From Pelistega sp. (lineage in GTDB: Bacteria; Pseudomonadota; Gammaproteobacteria; Burkholderiales; Burkholderiaceae_B): a DNA stretch of 64,000 nt. Positions within the stretch are counted from its first letter, which is position 1. Each line of letters starts with the position of its first letter. The stretch spans positions 133,768-197,767 of the forward strand of contig JAUNUI010000002.1 in NCBI GenBank assembly GCA_030538255.1, written 5' to 3'. A model generated the notes under the pieces. That model searched no databases. It saw nothing but the letters and a program-made list of their open reading frames with translations, and was not told the DNA's origin. Both the position numbers and the translations under genes were made by a program. Shown in pieces: positions 45,810-55,102 of this stretch.

Positions 45810-47012
45810 TTAACGCTTCACGGAACTTAACGAAGAAGTGTCTAAATCGTACACTTGTTCAATCTCATCACGGTGCACATCATGCGCCACGAAACCATGT
45901 TCATTATCAGGTAATTCAAGCAACTTCGGCAAGGTCAAGGCTTGTTGAATATCCTCCAAGCCACCTTGCCAATGTGAACGCATGGTACCAAGACTGAACT
46001 GATAGTCTTTATTCTGACGTTCATGCGCTTTAGCACGATAAATCAAGTGAATCACATTATTCTTACTTAAGTTGGCTACTTTCTGGGCACGCTTATACCA
46101 TTTCTCTGCCTCATGCCCTGGAGGGATATGAGGCAACATCTCTGCAACTAGGCGGCGCATTTCTTGCATCTGCATCCACTGTGATGTCACTAAACGGGTA
46201 CGACTTGAAAAGCGAATTTCTTGTGCCCTATCGCTCACTTCAAGCATATTACCTGGCACCTTACCCCGTGCACTCCATAAATCCACTTGGAAAATTAAGG
46301 CATCTTCACGTGGCAATTGCTCTAACACATAGCCAAGCGGTGTATTCGATACAATACCACCGTCCCAATAATATTCACCATCGATTTCAACCGGTGCGAA
46401 TGCAGGAGGTAACGCCCCTGAGGCCATGAAATGCTCGGCTCGTAATTTCTCTTTCTTATTATCAAAGTAGACAAAGTTACCCGTACGCACATTCACCGCA
46501 CCGACCGCGACACGCATGGTGCAATGATCGCTATTGAGCAAATCAAAATCACAGAATTTCTCTAAGGTGGATTTAAGATCGGAGGTGTCATAATAGCTGG
46601 CTAAGTCTGGGCGCCCATCGCCAATGAAGGTGGGACCCGGAAAGCGCGGGCGGAAGAATCCCTGCTGACCGTCAACAATCGCACTCAGCCCGCCCATCAT
46701 ACCGAGTCCCCAGCGAGTATAGTCATTATCATTCCAATGACAATCCTCTAACCAAGGGAGCATAGACCAACCTCGATTCGGCGTACAGATAGTTTCCCAG
46801 AATTTCTGTAACTGCTGTACACGATGCGCAGGCGGATTACCACCGATAATTGCCGCATTCAGCGCACCAATTGAGATGCCTGCCACCATCTGCGGCATCA
46901 CGCCCGCCTCAGACAAGCCTTGAAATACACCTGCCTGATAGGAGCCTAGAGCACCGCCGCCCTGTAGGACGAGAACGGTGCGATCATACGGTGGAATCTC
47001 AATCTTCGCCAT
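45810..47012 (-). CDS. patatin-like phospholipase (with DUF3734)
   Basis: About 400 residues from ATG 47012. The oxyanion box GGGALGSYQAG, the nucleophile elbow GISIGALN and the DGGIVSNTP catalytic aspartate form the patatin dyad; the C-terminal third belongs to DUF3734. The start overlaps the stop of bdhA in TAATG, so translation is coupled; an upstream ATG at 47027 is possible. In Legionella a bdhA-patD pair is known, and the same arrangement here supports a shared role, perhaps in releasing or processing hydroxybutyrate or lipids. Substrate not shown. Confidence 0.87.
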   Translation of the reverse strand: MAKIEIPPYDRTVLVLQGGGALGSYQAGVFQGLSEAGVMPQMVAGISIGALNAAIIGGNPPAHRVQQLQKFWETICTPNRGWSMLPWLEDCHWNDNDYTRWGLGMMGGLSAIVDGQQGFFRPRFPGPTFIGDGRPDLASYYDTSDLKSTLEKFCDFDLLNSDHCTMRVAVGAVNVRTGNFVYFDNKKEKLRAEHFMASGALPPAFAPVEIDGEYYWDGGIVSNTPLGYVLEQLPREDALIFQVDLWSARGKVPGNMLEVSDRAQEIRFSSRTRLVTSQWMQMQEMRRLVAEMLPHIPPGHEAEKWYKRAQKVANLSKNNVIHLIYRAKAHERQNKDYQFSLGTMRSHWQGGLEDIQQALTLPKLLELPDNEHGFVAHDVHRDEIEQVYDLDTSSLSSVKR

Positions 47013-47812
47013 TACTGCATAAACCATCCATGACTTACGACCACTGACTGACCCGTCAACGCTTTATTCGGGAAAGCTGCCAAGAATAGCGCTGTCTGAG
47101 CAATATCTTCAGCGGTAGTGAACTCACCGTCTACGGTATCACCAAGCATCACTTTCTTGACCACATCTTCTTCAGAAATATTCAATTCTTTTGCTTGCTC
47201 TGAAATCTGTTTCTCAACCAAAGGCGTCTTCACAAAACCTGGGCAAATCACATGCGAACGGACATTGTATGGTGCGCCCTCTTTCGCCAATACGCGTGCT
47301 AGGCCAAGCAAACCATGCTTTGCTGTTACATATGGCGCTTTAAGCTTAGAAGCCAGGTGCGAGTGAACAGAACCCATATAAATCACCACACCACCACGAT
47401 CGCCCTTGTACATATGCTGTAGAGCGGCTTTAGTGGTTAAAAAGGCGCCGTCTAGATGAATCGCTAGCATCTTCTTCCAACGAGCGAACTCAAACTTATC
47501 CAATGACTCAATCATCTGCACGCCGGCATTCGACACAAGAATATCAATGCTGCCGAATTTCGCCACCAAGGCATCAACACCTTGATTAACTTGTTCTTCA
47601 TCACTTACGTCCATCGCTAAACCGATTGCTTGACCACCCGCAGCAACAATCGCCTGCGCCACTGCATTCGCACCATCAATATTTAAATCAGCAATACCAA
47701 CTGCCGCGCCTGCTTTGGCATAGGTTTCTGCAATTTCGCGGCCTAAACCACTTGCAGCTCCCGTTACCAAGGCGACTTTACCTTTTAACGATGTTTGTAA
47801 TTCCGTTGTCAT
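47012..47812 (-). CDS. bdhA: 3-hydroxybutyrate dehydrogenase
   Basis: A 266-residue short-chain dehydrogenase from ATG 47812, behind GGAG; four more codons are open upstream. [20 protein letters not shown] binds NAD, NAGVQ and the catalytic S-Y-K set (YMGSVHS, YVTAKHG) are present, and the C-terminal segment [14 protein letters not shown] matches BdhA, which oxidises (R)-3-hydroxybutyrate to acetoacetate, the exit step of PHB breakdown. With acs next door and phaM at 13 kb this supports PHB use by the cell. Confidence 0.92.
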   Translation of the reverse strand: MTTELQTSLKGKVALVTGAASGLGREIAETYAKAGAAVGIADLNIDGANAVAQAIVAAGGQAIGLAMDVSDEEQVNQGVDALVAKFGSIDILVSNAGVQMIESLDKFEFARWKKMLAIHLDGAFLTTKAALQHMYKGDRGGVVIYMGSVHSHLASKLKAPYVTAKHGLLGLARVLAKEGAPYNVRSHVICPGFVKTPLVEKQISEQAKELNISEEDVVKKVMLGDTVDGEFTTAEDIAQTALFLAAFPNKALTGQSVVVSHGWFMQ

Positions 47813-48057
47813 GCTCAGCTCCATAGTTAGAAATAATAGGTGGATTTATTCTACATCATAAACGAATATTGTCTTAAATTATTCTCATACTTTTGTCTTA
47901 TTAGACGCAAATGGGGTCACTAAATTCTCTCTCGTACGCTCCGTACTAACCCTAGGATAATTAAAACCCCCTAGCGTTAGCACTCATTGACAGTTACGCG
48001 AAACCTCTTGCATGATGCAAATAAAACACGCATTAATTTGATTACCAAGGAGGAATA

Positions 48058-50022
48058 ATGTCTACCATTGAATCAGTGCTAAAAGAAGAGCGGGTGTTTT
48101 ATCCAAGTGAAGAATTTGTAAAACAAGCGAATATTAGCGGTATGCAAGCCTACCGCGACCTGTGTGCCAAAGCCGAAGCTGACTATGAGGGTTTCTGGGC
48201 AGAGTTGGCCAGAAAGCACATTACATGGTCTAAGCCATTTACCGAGGTACTCGATGAGAGCCGTGCGCCTTTTGTAAAATGGTTTGCCGATGGCGAGCTC
48301 AACCCATCCTATAACTGTATCGACCGTCACTTAGCGGATAAAGCAGACAAGACCGCGATTATCTTTGAGCGTGATGACGGCACTAGCGATCGTATTAGCT
48401 ACCAAGAGTTACATGACCGCGTCTGCCAAGTGGCCAATGCACTAAAACAACTCGGCGTCACTAAGGGTGACCGCGTAATTATTTATATGCCGATGATTGC
48501 TGAGGCCGTTATCGCTATGCAAGCTTGTGCTCGTATTGGTGCGATTCACTCAGTCGTGTTCGGTGGTTTCTCTTCAGGTGCCGTGAAAGACCGCGCCAAG
48601 GATGCTGAAGCGAAAGTCATCATTACAGCCAATGAAAGTGTACGTGGCGGCAAGCGCAGCCCACTTAAGGCCACCGTTGATGAAGCCTTAAGCGGCAACG
48701 AGTGCCCTGCTGTTGAGCATGTACTGGTTTACCAACGCACCGACACCGAAATTAACTGGGTTGAAGGGCGCGATATCTGGTGGCACGACATTGTCGACCA
48801 GCAAGCCAAGACTTGCGAGCCAGTACCACTGAATGCCGAAGATCCATTATTTGTACTATACACATCAGGCTCAACAGGTAAACCTAAGGGTGTTGAGCAT
48901 CACGTGGGCGGCTATTTGCTTGGCGCTGCAGTCACCATGCACTGGGTATTTGACTATAAACCGACTGATGTTTACTGGTGTACTGCTGACGTGGGTTGGA
49001 TTACAGGTCACACTTATATCTGCTACGGCCCATTATTAGTCGGCGCCACACAAGTCGTATTTGAAGGTGTACCGACCTACCCTGACGCTTCACGTTTCTG
49101 GTCTATGATTGAGAAGCATAAGGTCACGACATTCTATACCGCACCTACAGCGATCCGTTCATTGATTAAACTCGGTGATGACCTACCTGAGAAATTTGAC
49201 CTCTCTAGCTTACGCCTACTCGGTTCAGTGGGTGAGCCAATCAATCCTGAAGCGTGGATCTGGTACTACGAGAAAGTCGGTGGTTCACGTTGCCCAATCG
49301 TTGATACCTGGTGGCAAACTGAAACAGGCTCGAACTCGATTGCCCCGCTACCTGGCGCCTTCCCGATTAAACCAGGCTCTTGCACCCTACCGCTGCCGGG
49401 CATTATGGCGGATATTGTCGATGAATCAGGTCAATCTGTGCCACAAGGTCATGGTGGTTCACTCGTGATTCGTCGTCCATTCCCATCGCTCTTACGTACA
49501 GTGTATAAAGACGATGCCCGCTTTGTGTCGACCTACTTCCCCGATGAGTTCGGCAATAAGCTATACCTCGCGGGTGACTCAGCTGCCACGGATGATGACG
49601 GTTATATCCGCATCATGGGTCGTATCGATGACGTACTTAACGTCTCTGGTCACCGCTTAGGCACCATGGAAATCGAATCCGCACTCGTGGCTCACCCATT
49701 AGTCGCCGAAGCTGCTGTGGTGGGTAAACCGCATGAGGTAAAAGGCGAATCCGTTGTGGCCTTCGTTATGCTCAAAGGCGAGCGCCCAACCGGTGAAGAA
49801 GCCACGAAGATTGCGGCTGAGCTGAAAGCCTGGGTAGCCAAAGAGATTGGTAAGATTGCCCAACCTGATGATATCCGCTTCGGTGAAAACTTACCGAAGA
49901 CACGTTCAGGTAAGATTATGCGCCGTCTACTCCGCTCTCTTGCTAAGGGTGAGACCGTTACACAAGATATCTCTACATTAGAGAATCCGCAAGTGATGGA
50001 GCAATTAAGTCAGAGTGCTTAA
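48058..50022 (+). CDS. acs: acetyl-coenzyme A synthetase
   Basis: A 654-residue AMP-forming ligase. [15 protein letters not shown] is the P-loop-like A3 motif, [18 protein letters not shown] and WWQTETG fit acetyl- rather than propionyl-CoA synthetase, and the C-terminal [14 protein letters not shown] contains the lysine that is acetylated in the family. AGGAGG lies about 7 bp before the start. The upstream 233 bp between it and bdhA is the shared divergent control region; no site was assigned in it. A strong terminator follows. Confidence 0.94.
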   Translation: MSTIESVLKEERVFYPSEEFVKQANISGMQAYRDLCAKAEADYEGFWAELARKHITWSKPFTEVLDESRAPFVKWFADGELNPSYNCIDRHLADKADKTAIIFERDDGTSDRISYQELHDRVCQVANALKQLGVTKGDRVIIYMPMIAEAVIAMQACARIGAIHSVVFGGFSSGAVKDRAKDAEAKVIITANESVRGGKRSPLKATVDEALSGNECPAVEHVLVYQRTDTEINWVEGRDIWWHDIVDQQAKTCEPVPLNAEDPLFVLYTSGSTGKPKGVEHHVGGYLLGAAVTMHWVFDYKPTDVYWCTADVGWITGHTYICYGPLLVGATQVVFEGVPTYPDASRFWSMIEKHKVTTFYTAPTAIRSLIKLGDDLPEKFDLSSLRLLGSVGEPINPEAWIWYYEKVGGSRCPIVDTWWQTETGSNSIAPLPGAFPIKPGSCTLPLPGIMADIVDESGQSVPQGHGGSLVIRRPFPSLLRTVYKDDARFVSTYFPDEFGNKLYLAGDSAATDDDGYIRIMGRIDDVLNVSGHRLGTMEIESALVAHPLVAEAAVVGKPHEVKGESVVAFVMLKGERPTGEEATKIAAELKAWVAKEIGKIAQPDDIRFGENLPKTRSGKIMRRLLRSLAKGETVTQDISTLENPQVMEQLSQSA

Positions 50023-50143
50023 TTAAGTCGGCGCACTTTATTCAGGGGGCTTTAGGCATAGAGCTTAGTTCTCTGCCTAAAGAATCGCAAGGATTACGGT
50101 GAGTCGTTTTTTTTACTGGACGTCCTTAGCTCTGCCACAAAAC

Positions 50144-50180
50144 AAAAGGCAGCAACAAGAGTTATTGTTGCTGCCTTTTT
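50144..50180. terminator. strong hairpin terminator after acs
   Basis: AAAAGGCAGCAACAA at 50144-50158 pairs with TTGTTGCTGCCTTTT at 50165-50179, with T run in the plus direction and A run before it, so it can act both ways. It ends the acs transcript. Confidence 0.93.
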
Positions 50181-50271
50181 TATTTTCAGACCCAGAGCTT
50201 CAATACTCTTAGCTTAATATCAGTACTGGGTCGACATCGCTGCTTGCTTATTGTAAGAACCAATAGCTCTA

Positions 50272-50303
50272 ACATATGCGGCACTAAGACATATGCAGCA
50301 CTA
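50272..50303. repeat. two 15-bp repeats 17 bp apart
   Basis: ACATATGCGGCACTA at 50272-50286 and ACATATGCAGCACTA at 50289-50303, in the spacer between the acs terminator and the convergent DUF417 gene. The rest of that 333-bp spacer holds no gene. Confidence 0.75.
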
Positions 50304-50355
50304 ACTTCCACTTAAACACTTTATGTGCTTAAGGTATTAAGCTGCTATTTTGCGC

Positions 50356-50943
50356 TTAAGCAGTAATAGGGCGAGAAGCCTTCTGTTGACGCAAAATTGC
50401 TTTAGCAGAATCCACCATCGCGACAAAACCTGCTGCCGTCATCATGGCATCTTTTAAGACCAAACGACCCGCTCCAGATAAATACGGAAAACCAGTATGT
50501 GCATCAGCGCCATGCACCCATGTTTCTGGAGTGAAAATCAAAAAAGTATAGGTCACAAATGGCGTCAAGAAACATAATGTCGCCCCAATAAAGCCAATCT
50601 TAGGCGAGATATAGTGCGAAAGCAGAAGTAGAGCAAAGAGAATTTCAACCACACCTAAACCATTAGAATAACCGTAGGTATTATTGCTTTCATGCCAAGC
50701 ACGATGGGCCATATTCAGAACACCCTCACCATTCATATACTGTAAGTAATTCGCGGGATCATTATAGAGCCAGGACATAAACGGGCTATTCGCTACAAAA
50801 GGCACAATACTATCAGCTTCATATGGAATAAACTTCAACCAACCAATCCATAAAAACACGATGGCAATTGAAATACGGCACAAGTGTACACCCCAATGTT
50901 CATTTTGGACGACTTTTTGTAGAACAGATTGATACATATTCAT
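50356..50943 (-). CDS. DUF417 (YkgB/RclC-like) membrane protein
   Basis: A 195-residue inner membrane protein with about four hydrophobic segments (near 22-38, 95-112, 118-135 and 168-182). The opening ISIAIVFLWIGWLKFIPYEA and the middle VVEILFALLLL are characteristic of DUF417. E. coli RclC (YkgB) belongs to this family and is part of the rclABC operon for resistance to reactive chlorine species. It is divergent from an RclR-like regulator gene, the same relation as in E. coli, so I infer an RCS or oxidant stress role. rclA and rclB are not found nearby. Confidence 0.85.
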   Translation of the reverse strand: MNMYQSVLQKVVQNEHWGVHLCRISIAIVFLWIGWLKFIPYEADSIVPFVANSPFMSWLYNDPANYLQYMNGEGVLNMAHRAWHESNNTYGYSNGLGVVEILFALLLLSHYISPKIGFIGATLCFLTPFVTYTFLIFTPETWVHGADAHTGFPYLSGAGRLVLKDAMMTAAGFVAMVDSAKAILRQQKASRPITA

Positions 50944-51083
50944 AATAGATAGTTCCTTATAGTAATGCGGGTACTCCGCGTAGCTATAAAGCTATTGATT
51001 TACGATCTTGGTACTGCAGCATACATACTATGCCAAGGCAATACTTCACACATAAAACTTTAGGTTTATAACGTCAATTTCAT

Positions 51084-51133
51084 CATATCAAGACATAATC
51101 TATAAGCACCTTGCTTGCTTACGTCTTGATATG
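51084..51133. promoter_or_regulatory. perfect 11-bp inverted repeat in the divergent regulator/DUF417 promoter
   Basis: CATATCAAGAC at 51084-51094 is exactly inverted as GTCTTGATATG at 51123-51133, 28 bp between the arms (centres 39 bp apart). The 260-bp spacer lies between the two divergent genes. It is a candidate binding site for the neighbouring AraC-type regulator; its sequence could also form a hairpin in the leader of the regulator mRNA. Confidence 0.7.
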
Positions 51134-51203
51134 GGTATTATTTGTTATTATGAAAAAGAGGTTTATTGCTAAAATCTCATTGACTCGTTGAAAAATCTCA
51201 TTC

Positions 51204-52238
51204 ATGGATACTCTTGACCACTTCTTTGATTTATCGCAACTTTCTGGCAGTGTAGATATACATTGTTTGTTTCAGGGAGAGTGGCAAGTTCGTCACGAGC
51301 CTGGTTCACGCGGTCAGGGTCGTCTGCACATCGTGGTGAGTGGTCATGGCAATGTGCAGATTGACCAAGATCAGAATGTTGAACTCAGAGCTGGCGATAT
51401 TATTTTCTTTCCACGTGCTCATGGCCATAGCCTCAGCCATGCTACCCCCTTCTCTAGTTTAGTAAGCACAGATCTGCCATGGCATCAAGACAGCATTACA
51501 GACAGCATCGAGAATAAATCAATTCTAGCAAGCACAAGTCTGCCAACTCACCAAGGCCAAGCAGAGCAAACTCAGTCTAACCATCCTGTAACAGACTTAC
51601 AGATCATTCAAGTAGGCGCATTTCAACGTAAGCAATGTGGTCAAGGTACGCCAGAGATGGAGTTATTTTGTGGGCGATTTTACTATGACAGTCACGCCGA
51701 CCTCTTTAATAACCTACCTGATTATATTCACCTGCAATGCAAGCATCCATCTCTGCTTAGTCTGATACGCTTGCTACAAGCCGAAGCCTCACAAACACAA
51801 AGCGGCTCTAGAATCATTATTAATAGCGTCTCCACGGTTATTCTGGCGCTGATTATTCGCCAATATCTCAGCCAATCCACGGAGGGCGAGTTATCTGGTG
51901 TCTTACGTGCTTGGCAAGACCATCGACTACAAGCAGCTATTCAAGCGGTTATACAAGAGCCGCATAAAGCCTGGTCGATTGATGACATGCTCAGCTTAAG
52001 CCCGATGTCGCGTGCTCAGTTTATGCGAATCTTTAAGCAAGAAGTCGGCTTGAGTCCTCATGCATTTGTGACCCATATGCGTTTGCAAAAAGCCGCCCAA
52101 CTCTTACACCAATCAAACCATTCCATTCTAAGCATCGCCTTAAGCGTAGGCTTGCAATCAGAAACCCACTTTGGCAAGGTTTTCAAGCGTCATTATGGTA
52201 TGACGCCTGGCGCTTATCGAAGCAAGGCGCGACCATAA
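51204..52238 (+). CDS. AraC-family regulator with N-terminal cupin, RclR-like
   Basis: A 344-residue regulator. The N-terminal cupin domain (GDIIFFPRAHGHSLSH near 70-85) is of the RclR kind and Cys21 lies in the same position as the redox-sensing Cys21 of E. coli RclR; a residue corresponding to Cys89 is not apparent, since the region after SLSH holds no cysteine. A low-complexity stretch (about 95-130) is inserted between domains. The C-terminal AraC HTH pair is at about 240-340 (SIDDMLSLSPMSRAQFMRIF, then ILSIALSVGLQSETHFGKVF). It is divergent from the DUF417 gene, which is its likely target. Confidence 0.87.
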   Translation: MDTLDHFFDLSQLSGSVDIHCLFQGEWQVRHEPGSRGQGRLHIVVSGHGNVQIDQDQNVELRAGDIIFFPRAHGHSLSHATPFSSLVSTDLPWHQDSITDSIENKSILASTSLPTHQGQAEQTQSNHPVTDLQIIQVGAFQRKQCGQGTPEMELFCGRFYYDSHADLFNNLPDYIHLQCKHPSLLSLIRLLQAEASQTQSGSRIIINSVSTVILALIIRQYLSQSTEGELSGVLRAWQDHRLQAAIQAVIQEPHKAWSIDDMLSLSPMSRAQFMRIFKQEVGLSPHAFVTHMRLQKAAQLLHQSNHSILSIALSVGLQSETHFGKVFKRHYGMTPGAYRSKARP

Positions 52239-52271
52239 GCACTCAACAAGCGCTATGTTGAACTTCTACAG

Positions 52272-52390
52272 GTGTTTACCTTGGACGTCTACAAGCGCGT
52301 GCCTTGAACTTTCTACTGACGCGTGCCTTGGACTTTCTACTGACGCTTGCCTTGGTCTTTCTACTGACGCCTGCTACTGAACATTCTGCC
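52272..52390. repeat. 24-bp tandem repeat array after the AraC-family gene
   Basis: Three near-perfect 24-bp units lie at 52297-52320, 52321-52344 and 52345-52368 (GCGTGCCTTGRACTTTCTAC, then TGAC). A diverged copy precedes them at 52272 and partial copies lie before it and after 52368. They do not code in any plausible frame. Confidence 0.92.
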
Positions 52391-52408
52391 TTATTGATGA
52401 GCACAAAA

Positions 52409-52452
52409 AAACCACTATTCGCCGCCGCTTCGGCTTAAAAATAGTGGTTCTT
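52409..52452. terminator. bidirectional terminator between the AraC-family gene and aspS
   Basis: AACCACTAT at 52410-52418 pairs with ATAGTGGTT at 52441-52449, flanked by A and T runs on the two sides. It can stop the AraC-family mRNA and, from the other side, aspS readthrough. Confidence 0.88.
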
Positions 52453-52482
52453 TTGTGTATTGAGCGAAAGATGTTCAAGGGG

Positions 52483-52562
52483 TTCCATTGATTGCAACAG
52501 TGCACCCTATCTAGCAGTCTATGCTTATCTGACAGCATACGGACCTGCCAGTTGCAATGGAA
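52483..52562. other. interrupted inverted repeat after aspS
   Basis: TTCCATTGATTGCAAC at 52483-52498 and GTTGCAATGGAA at 52551-52562 are complementary except for a 4-base insertion. It lies between the terminator and the aspS stop and could be a 3' UTR stem. No other sign of an RNA gene. Confidence 0.4.
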
Positions 52563-52596
52563 TGAGACAATGCGCCCCAATCCAAGAAACCGCTAA

Positions 52597-54399
52597 TTAC
52601 TTCACTTCGGCTAAATTCGGATTATTGCGTAAGCGAATATGCAATTCACGCAATTGTGCCTCATCCACAGGTGCTGGTGCATGTACCAATAGGTCTTGTG
52701 CACGTTGTGTTTTCGGGAAAGCAATTACGTCACGAATCGACTCTGATCCTGTCATTAAGGTGACCAGACGATCTAGGCCGAAGGCTAAGCCACCATGTGG
52801 AGGCGCACCGTATTGCAGCGCATCAAGTAAGAAACCAAATTTAGCACGTGCTTCTTCATCATTAATGTTCAGGGCTCGGAATACCTTGCTTTGAACTTCT
52901 TGACGGTGAATACGAACTGAACCGCCGCCCACTTCCCAACCATTAAGCACCATATCGTAAGCCTTAGCGTAGCACTTAGCAGGGTCGGTCTCTAGGTAAT
53001 CCTCATGACCGTCTTTCGGGCTCGTGAATGGATGATGCGCAGCGTAGTAACGGCCCTCTTCTTCATCATACTCAAACATTGGGAAATCCACTAACCAGAG
53101 TGGCTTCCAGGTGCTGTCAAATAAGCCCTTGGCTTTAGCGAAGTCACTTAAACCGATCTTCACGCGTAAAGCACCCATGGCGTCATTCACAACTTTGGCT
53201 TTATCCGCACCGAAGAACAGGATATCGCCATCTTGTGCTTGGGTACGCTTTAAGATCTCGGCCAATGCTTCGTCGCTGATGTTCTTCACGATTGGTGACT
53301 GTAAACCTTCACGGCCTTTGGCTTGTTCGTTCACCTTAATGTACGCTAAGCCCTTAGCGCCGTAGATCGCCACAAACTGTGTGTAATCATCAATTTCTTT
53401 GCGCGATAATTCACCACCACCTGGTACACGTAAAGCCACCACACGGCCATTCGGTAAGTTAGCGGCGCTGTTAAATACTTTAAATTCAACCGAACGCATC
53501 ACATCAGTTAACTCAGTGAATTCTAAGTTAATGCGCATATCAGGCTTGTCTGAGCCAAAGCGTGACATCGCTTCATCCCAGGTCATGATTGGGAATGGAT
53601 TTGGTAGCTCAACGCCTTTAACTTCTTTAAAGACGTGACGCATCATACCTTCGAAGATATCACGAATTTGCTCTTCGTTTAAGAATGAAGTTTCGCAGTC
53701 GATTTGGGTAAATTCTGGCTGGCGGTCAGCACGTAAGTCTTCGTCACGGAAGCACTTAGTGATTTGGTAATAACGGTCGAAACCTGCCACCATCAGCATT
53801 TGCTTAAAGAGCTGTGGCGATTGTGGTAAGGCGAAGAATTGGCCATCATGCACACGCGAAGGTACTAAGTAGTCACGCGCACCCTCAGGGGTAGAGCGCG
53901 TTAACATCGGTGTTTCGATATCAATAAAGCCTAGGCTATCAAGATATTTACGCGATTCCATTGAGACGCGGTAACGCAAGCGTAAATTGTCTTGCATCAC
54001 TGGACGGCGCAAATCGATAATACGATGGGTTAGACGAATAGTCTCTGATAGATTGTCTTCGTCTAATTGGAAAGGTGGGGTTACTGAAGCATTCAATACT
54101 TCAACCGTACGACATAAGATTTCAATTTGGCCAGACTTGAGATCCGCATTCGTTGTGCCTTCAGGGCGCTTACGAACTAAACCGGTAATTTTCAAGCAGA
54201 ACTCATTGCGAATACCTTCAGCAATTTGGAAGGCTGCTTGATTATCTGGGTCAAAAACAATCTGCGCTAAACCTTCACGGTCACGTAAATCAACAAAAAT
54301 AACGCCACCATGGTCACGGCGACGATGACACCAACCAAATAAGGTAACGGTTTGGTCTAAGTGTTCTAGGCTTACTTCACCCGTATAGCAGGTACGCAT
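52597..54399 (-). CDS. aspS: aspartyl-tRNA synthetase
   Basis: A 600-residue bacterial-type class II synthetase. The OB-fold anticodon domain ([21 protein letters not shown]) is followed by motif 1, motif 2 ([18 protein letters not shown]), the bacterial GAD insertion domain and motif 3 ([12 protein letters not shown]). E. coli AspRS has 590 residues. It charges tRNA-Asp, and in many beta-proteobacteria also tRNA-Asn; this sequence cannot decide which. An FmdB gene lies upstream on the same strand, an order seen in beta-proteobacteria, here without the DUF502 gene that often lies between. Confidence 0.97.
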   Translation of the reverse strand: MRTCYTGEVSLEHLDQTVTLFGWCHRRRDHGGVIFVDLRDREGLAQIVFDPDNQAAFQIAEGIRNEFCLKITGLVRKRPEGTTNADLKSGQIEILCRTVEVLNASVTPPFQLDEDNLSETIRLTHRIIDLRRPVMQDNLRLRYRVSMESRKYLDSLGFIDIETPMLTRSTPEGARDYLVPSRVHDGQFFALPQSPQLFKQMLMVAGFDRYYQITKCFRDEDLRADRQPEFTQIDCETSFLNEEQIRDIFEGMMRHVFKEVKGVELPNPFPIMTWDEAMSRFGSDKPDMRINLEFTELTDVMRSVEFKVFNSAANLPNGRVVALRVPGGGELSRKEIDDYTQFVAIYGAKGLAYIKVNEQAKGREGLQSPIVKNISDEALAEILKRTQAQDGDILFFGADKAKVVNDAMGALRVKIGLSDFAKAKGLFDSTWKPLWLVDFPMFEYDEEEGRYYAAHHPFTSPKDGHEDYLETDPAKCYAKAYDMVLNGWEVGGGSVRIHRQEVQSKVFRALNINDEEARAKFGFLLDALQYGAPPHGGLAFGLDRLVTLMTGSESIRDVIAFPKTQRAQDLLVHAPAPVDEAQLRELHIRLRNNPNLAEVK

Positions 54400-54621
54400 T
54401 ATATATGCTCCGAAAATTTTTGAAAATTCTTTATAAAATTGATTTTTTAATTAGACACTTACGCTGTGCGTGGTCTAATCTCACTGCATAAAGTACTGAA
54501 ATTAGTAGCGCTTAAAGTCGTATCTTTTAAAGCGCTTGATGTATTTGATGTGTTTGATGCGCTGAAAGGTCCCATCTCATCTCATCAATGTACTGAAACT
54601 AGGCGCTTTAAAGTAGACGCT
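54400..54621. repeat. repeats of GTACTGAAATTAG...GCGCTTTAAAGT in the fmdB-aspS spacer
   Basis: GTACTGAAATTAGTAGCGCTT at 54493 and GTACTGAAACTAGGCGCTTT at 54590 are diverged direct copies 97 bp apart; between them TTGATG is tandemly repeated with a 9-bp period (about 54537-54563). No gene is seen in the 222 bp. Confidence 0.6.
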
Positions 54622-54852
54622 TTAACTATCGCCTGAGCCAGAACCACCTGAGCTCGATGATGGGCTATTGCCCCCACGGAAATCGGTGACATACCAACCA
54701 GTCCCCTTAAGTTGGAAACCCGCCGCTGTCACTTGCTTCGTTAGCGTCTCTTTACCGCATTCTGGACATGTGGTCAAAGGCGCATCAGACATCTTCTGAA
54801 TGGCTTCTTTCTGATGACCGCAAGCGCTACATTTATACGCATAAATAGGCAC
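54622..54852 (-). CDS. FmdB family zinc ribbon protein
   Basis: A 76-residue protein. MPIYAYKCSACGHQKEAIQK and the later CPECGKE provide the two CxxC knuckles of a zinc ribbon; the tail is rich in Gly and Ser. The family is widespread and its role is uncertain; it is sometimes called a regulatory protein. It lies upstream of aspS on the same strand. Homology is certain, function not. Confidence 0.9.
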   Translation of the reverse strand: MPIYAYKCSACGHQKEAIQKMSDAPLTTCPECGKETLTKQVTAAGFQLKGTGWYVTDFRGGNSPSSSSGGSGSGDS

Positions 54853-55025
54853 GTAAATACCCTCAACAAATCAATAAAAACCAAGTAAACAAGCAAGGAC
54901 ACCAGGTATTCAAGCACCCAAGATTCAAACCTAAGTGCATGAAAGCCTTGCTTAAAATTAAAGCTTAACTGCGTATTTTAACGCTTTTTTATGCTTGATT
55001 TTAGATTTTATGCTTTATGAAGGTA

Positions 55026-55074
55026 ACAAAAAAATCTAGCCGCCCCCAACTCTTGGCAGGAAGGCAGCTAGATT
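55026..55074 (-). terminator. intrinsic terminator of the antiporter gene
   Basis: On the minus strand ATCTAGC-TGCC pairs with GGC-GGCTAGAT across a 15-20 base loop and is followed by seven T. It starts about 30 bp past the stop codon at 55103. Confidence 0.85.
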
Positions 55075-55102
55075 CAGACTCCTTACGCTTTACACGGATG
55101 CT

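Noticed and set aside
47976-47984. CIRCE half-site TTAGCACTC upstream of acs
   Set aside because: The second arm GAGTGCTAA is missing, so it is not an HrcA operator.
48058-50022. Propionyl-CoA synthetase (PrpE)
   Set aside because: [18 protein letters not shown] and the overall length fit acetyl-CoA synthetase better than PrpE.
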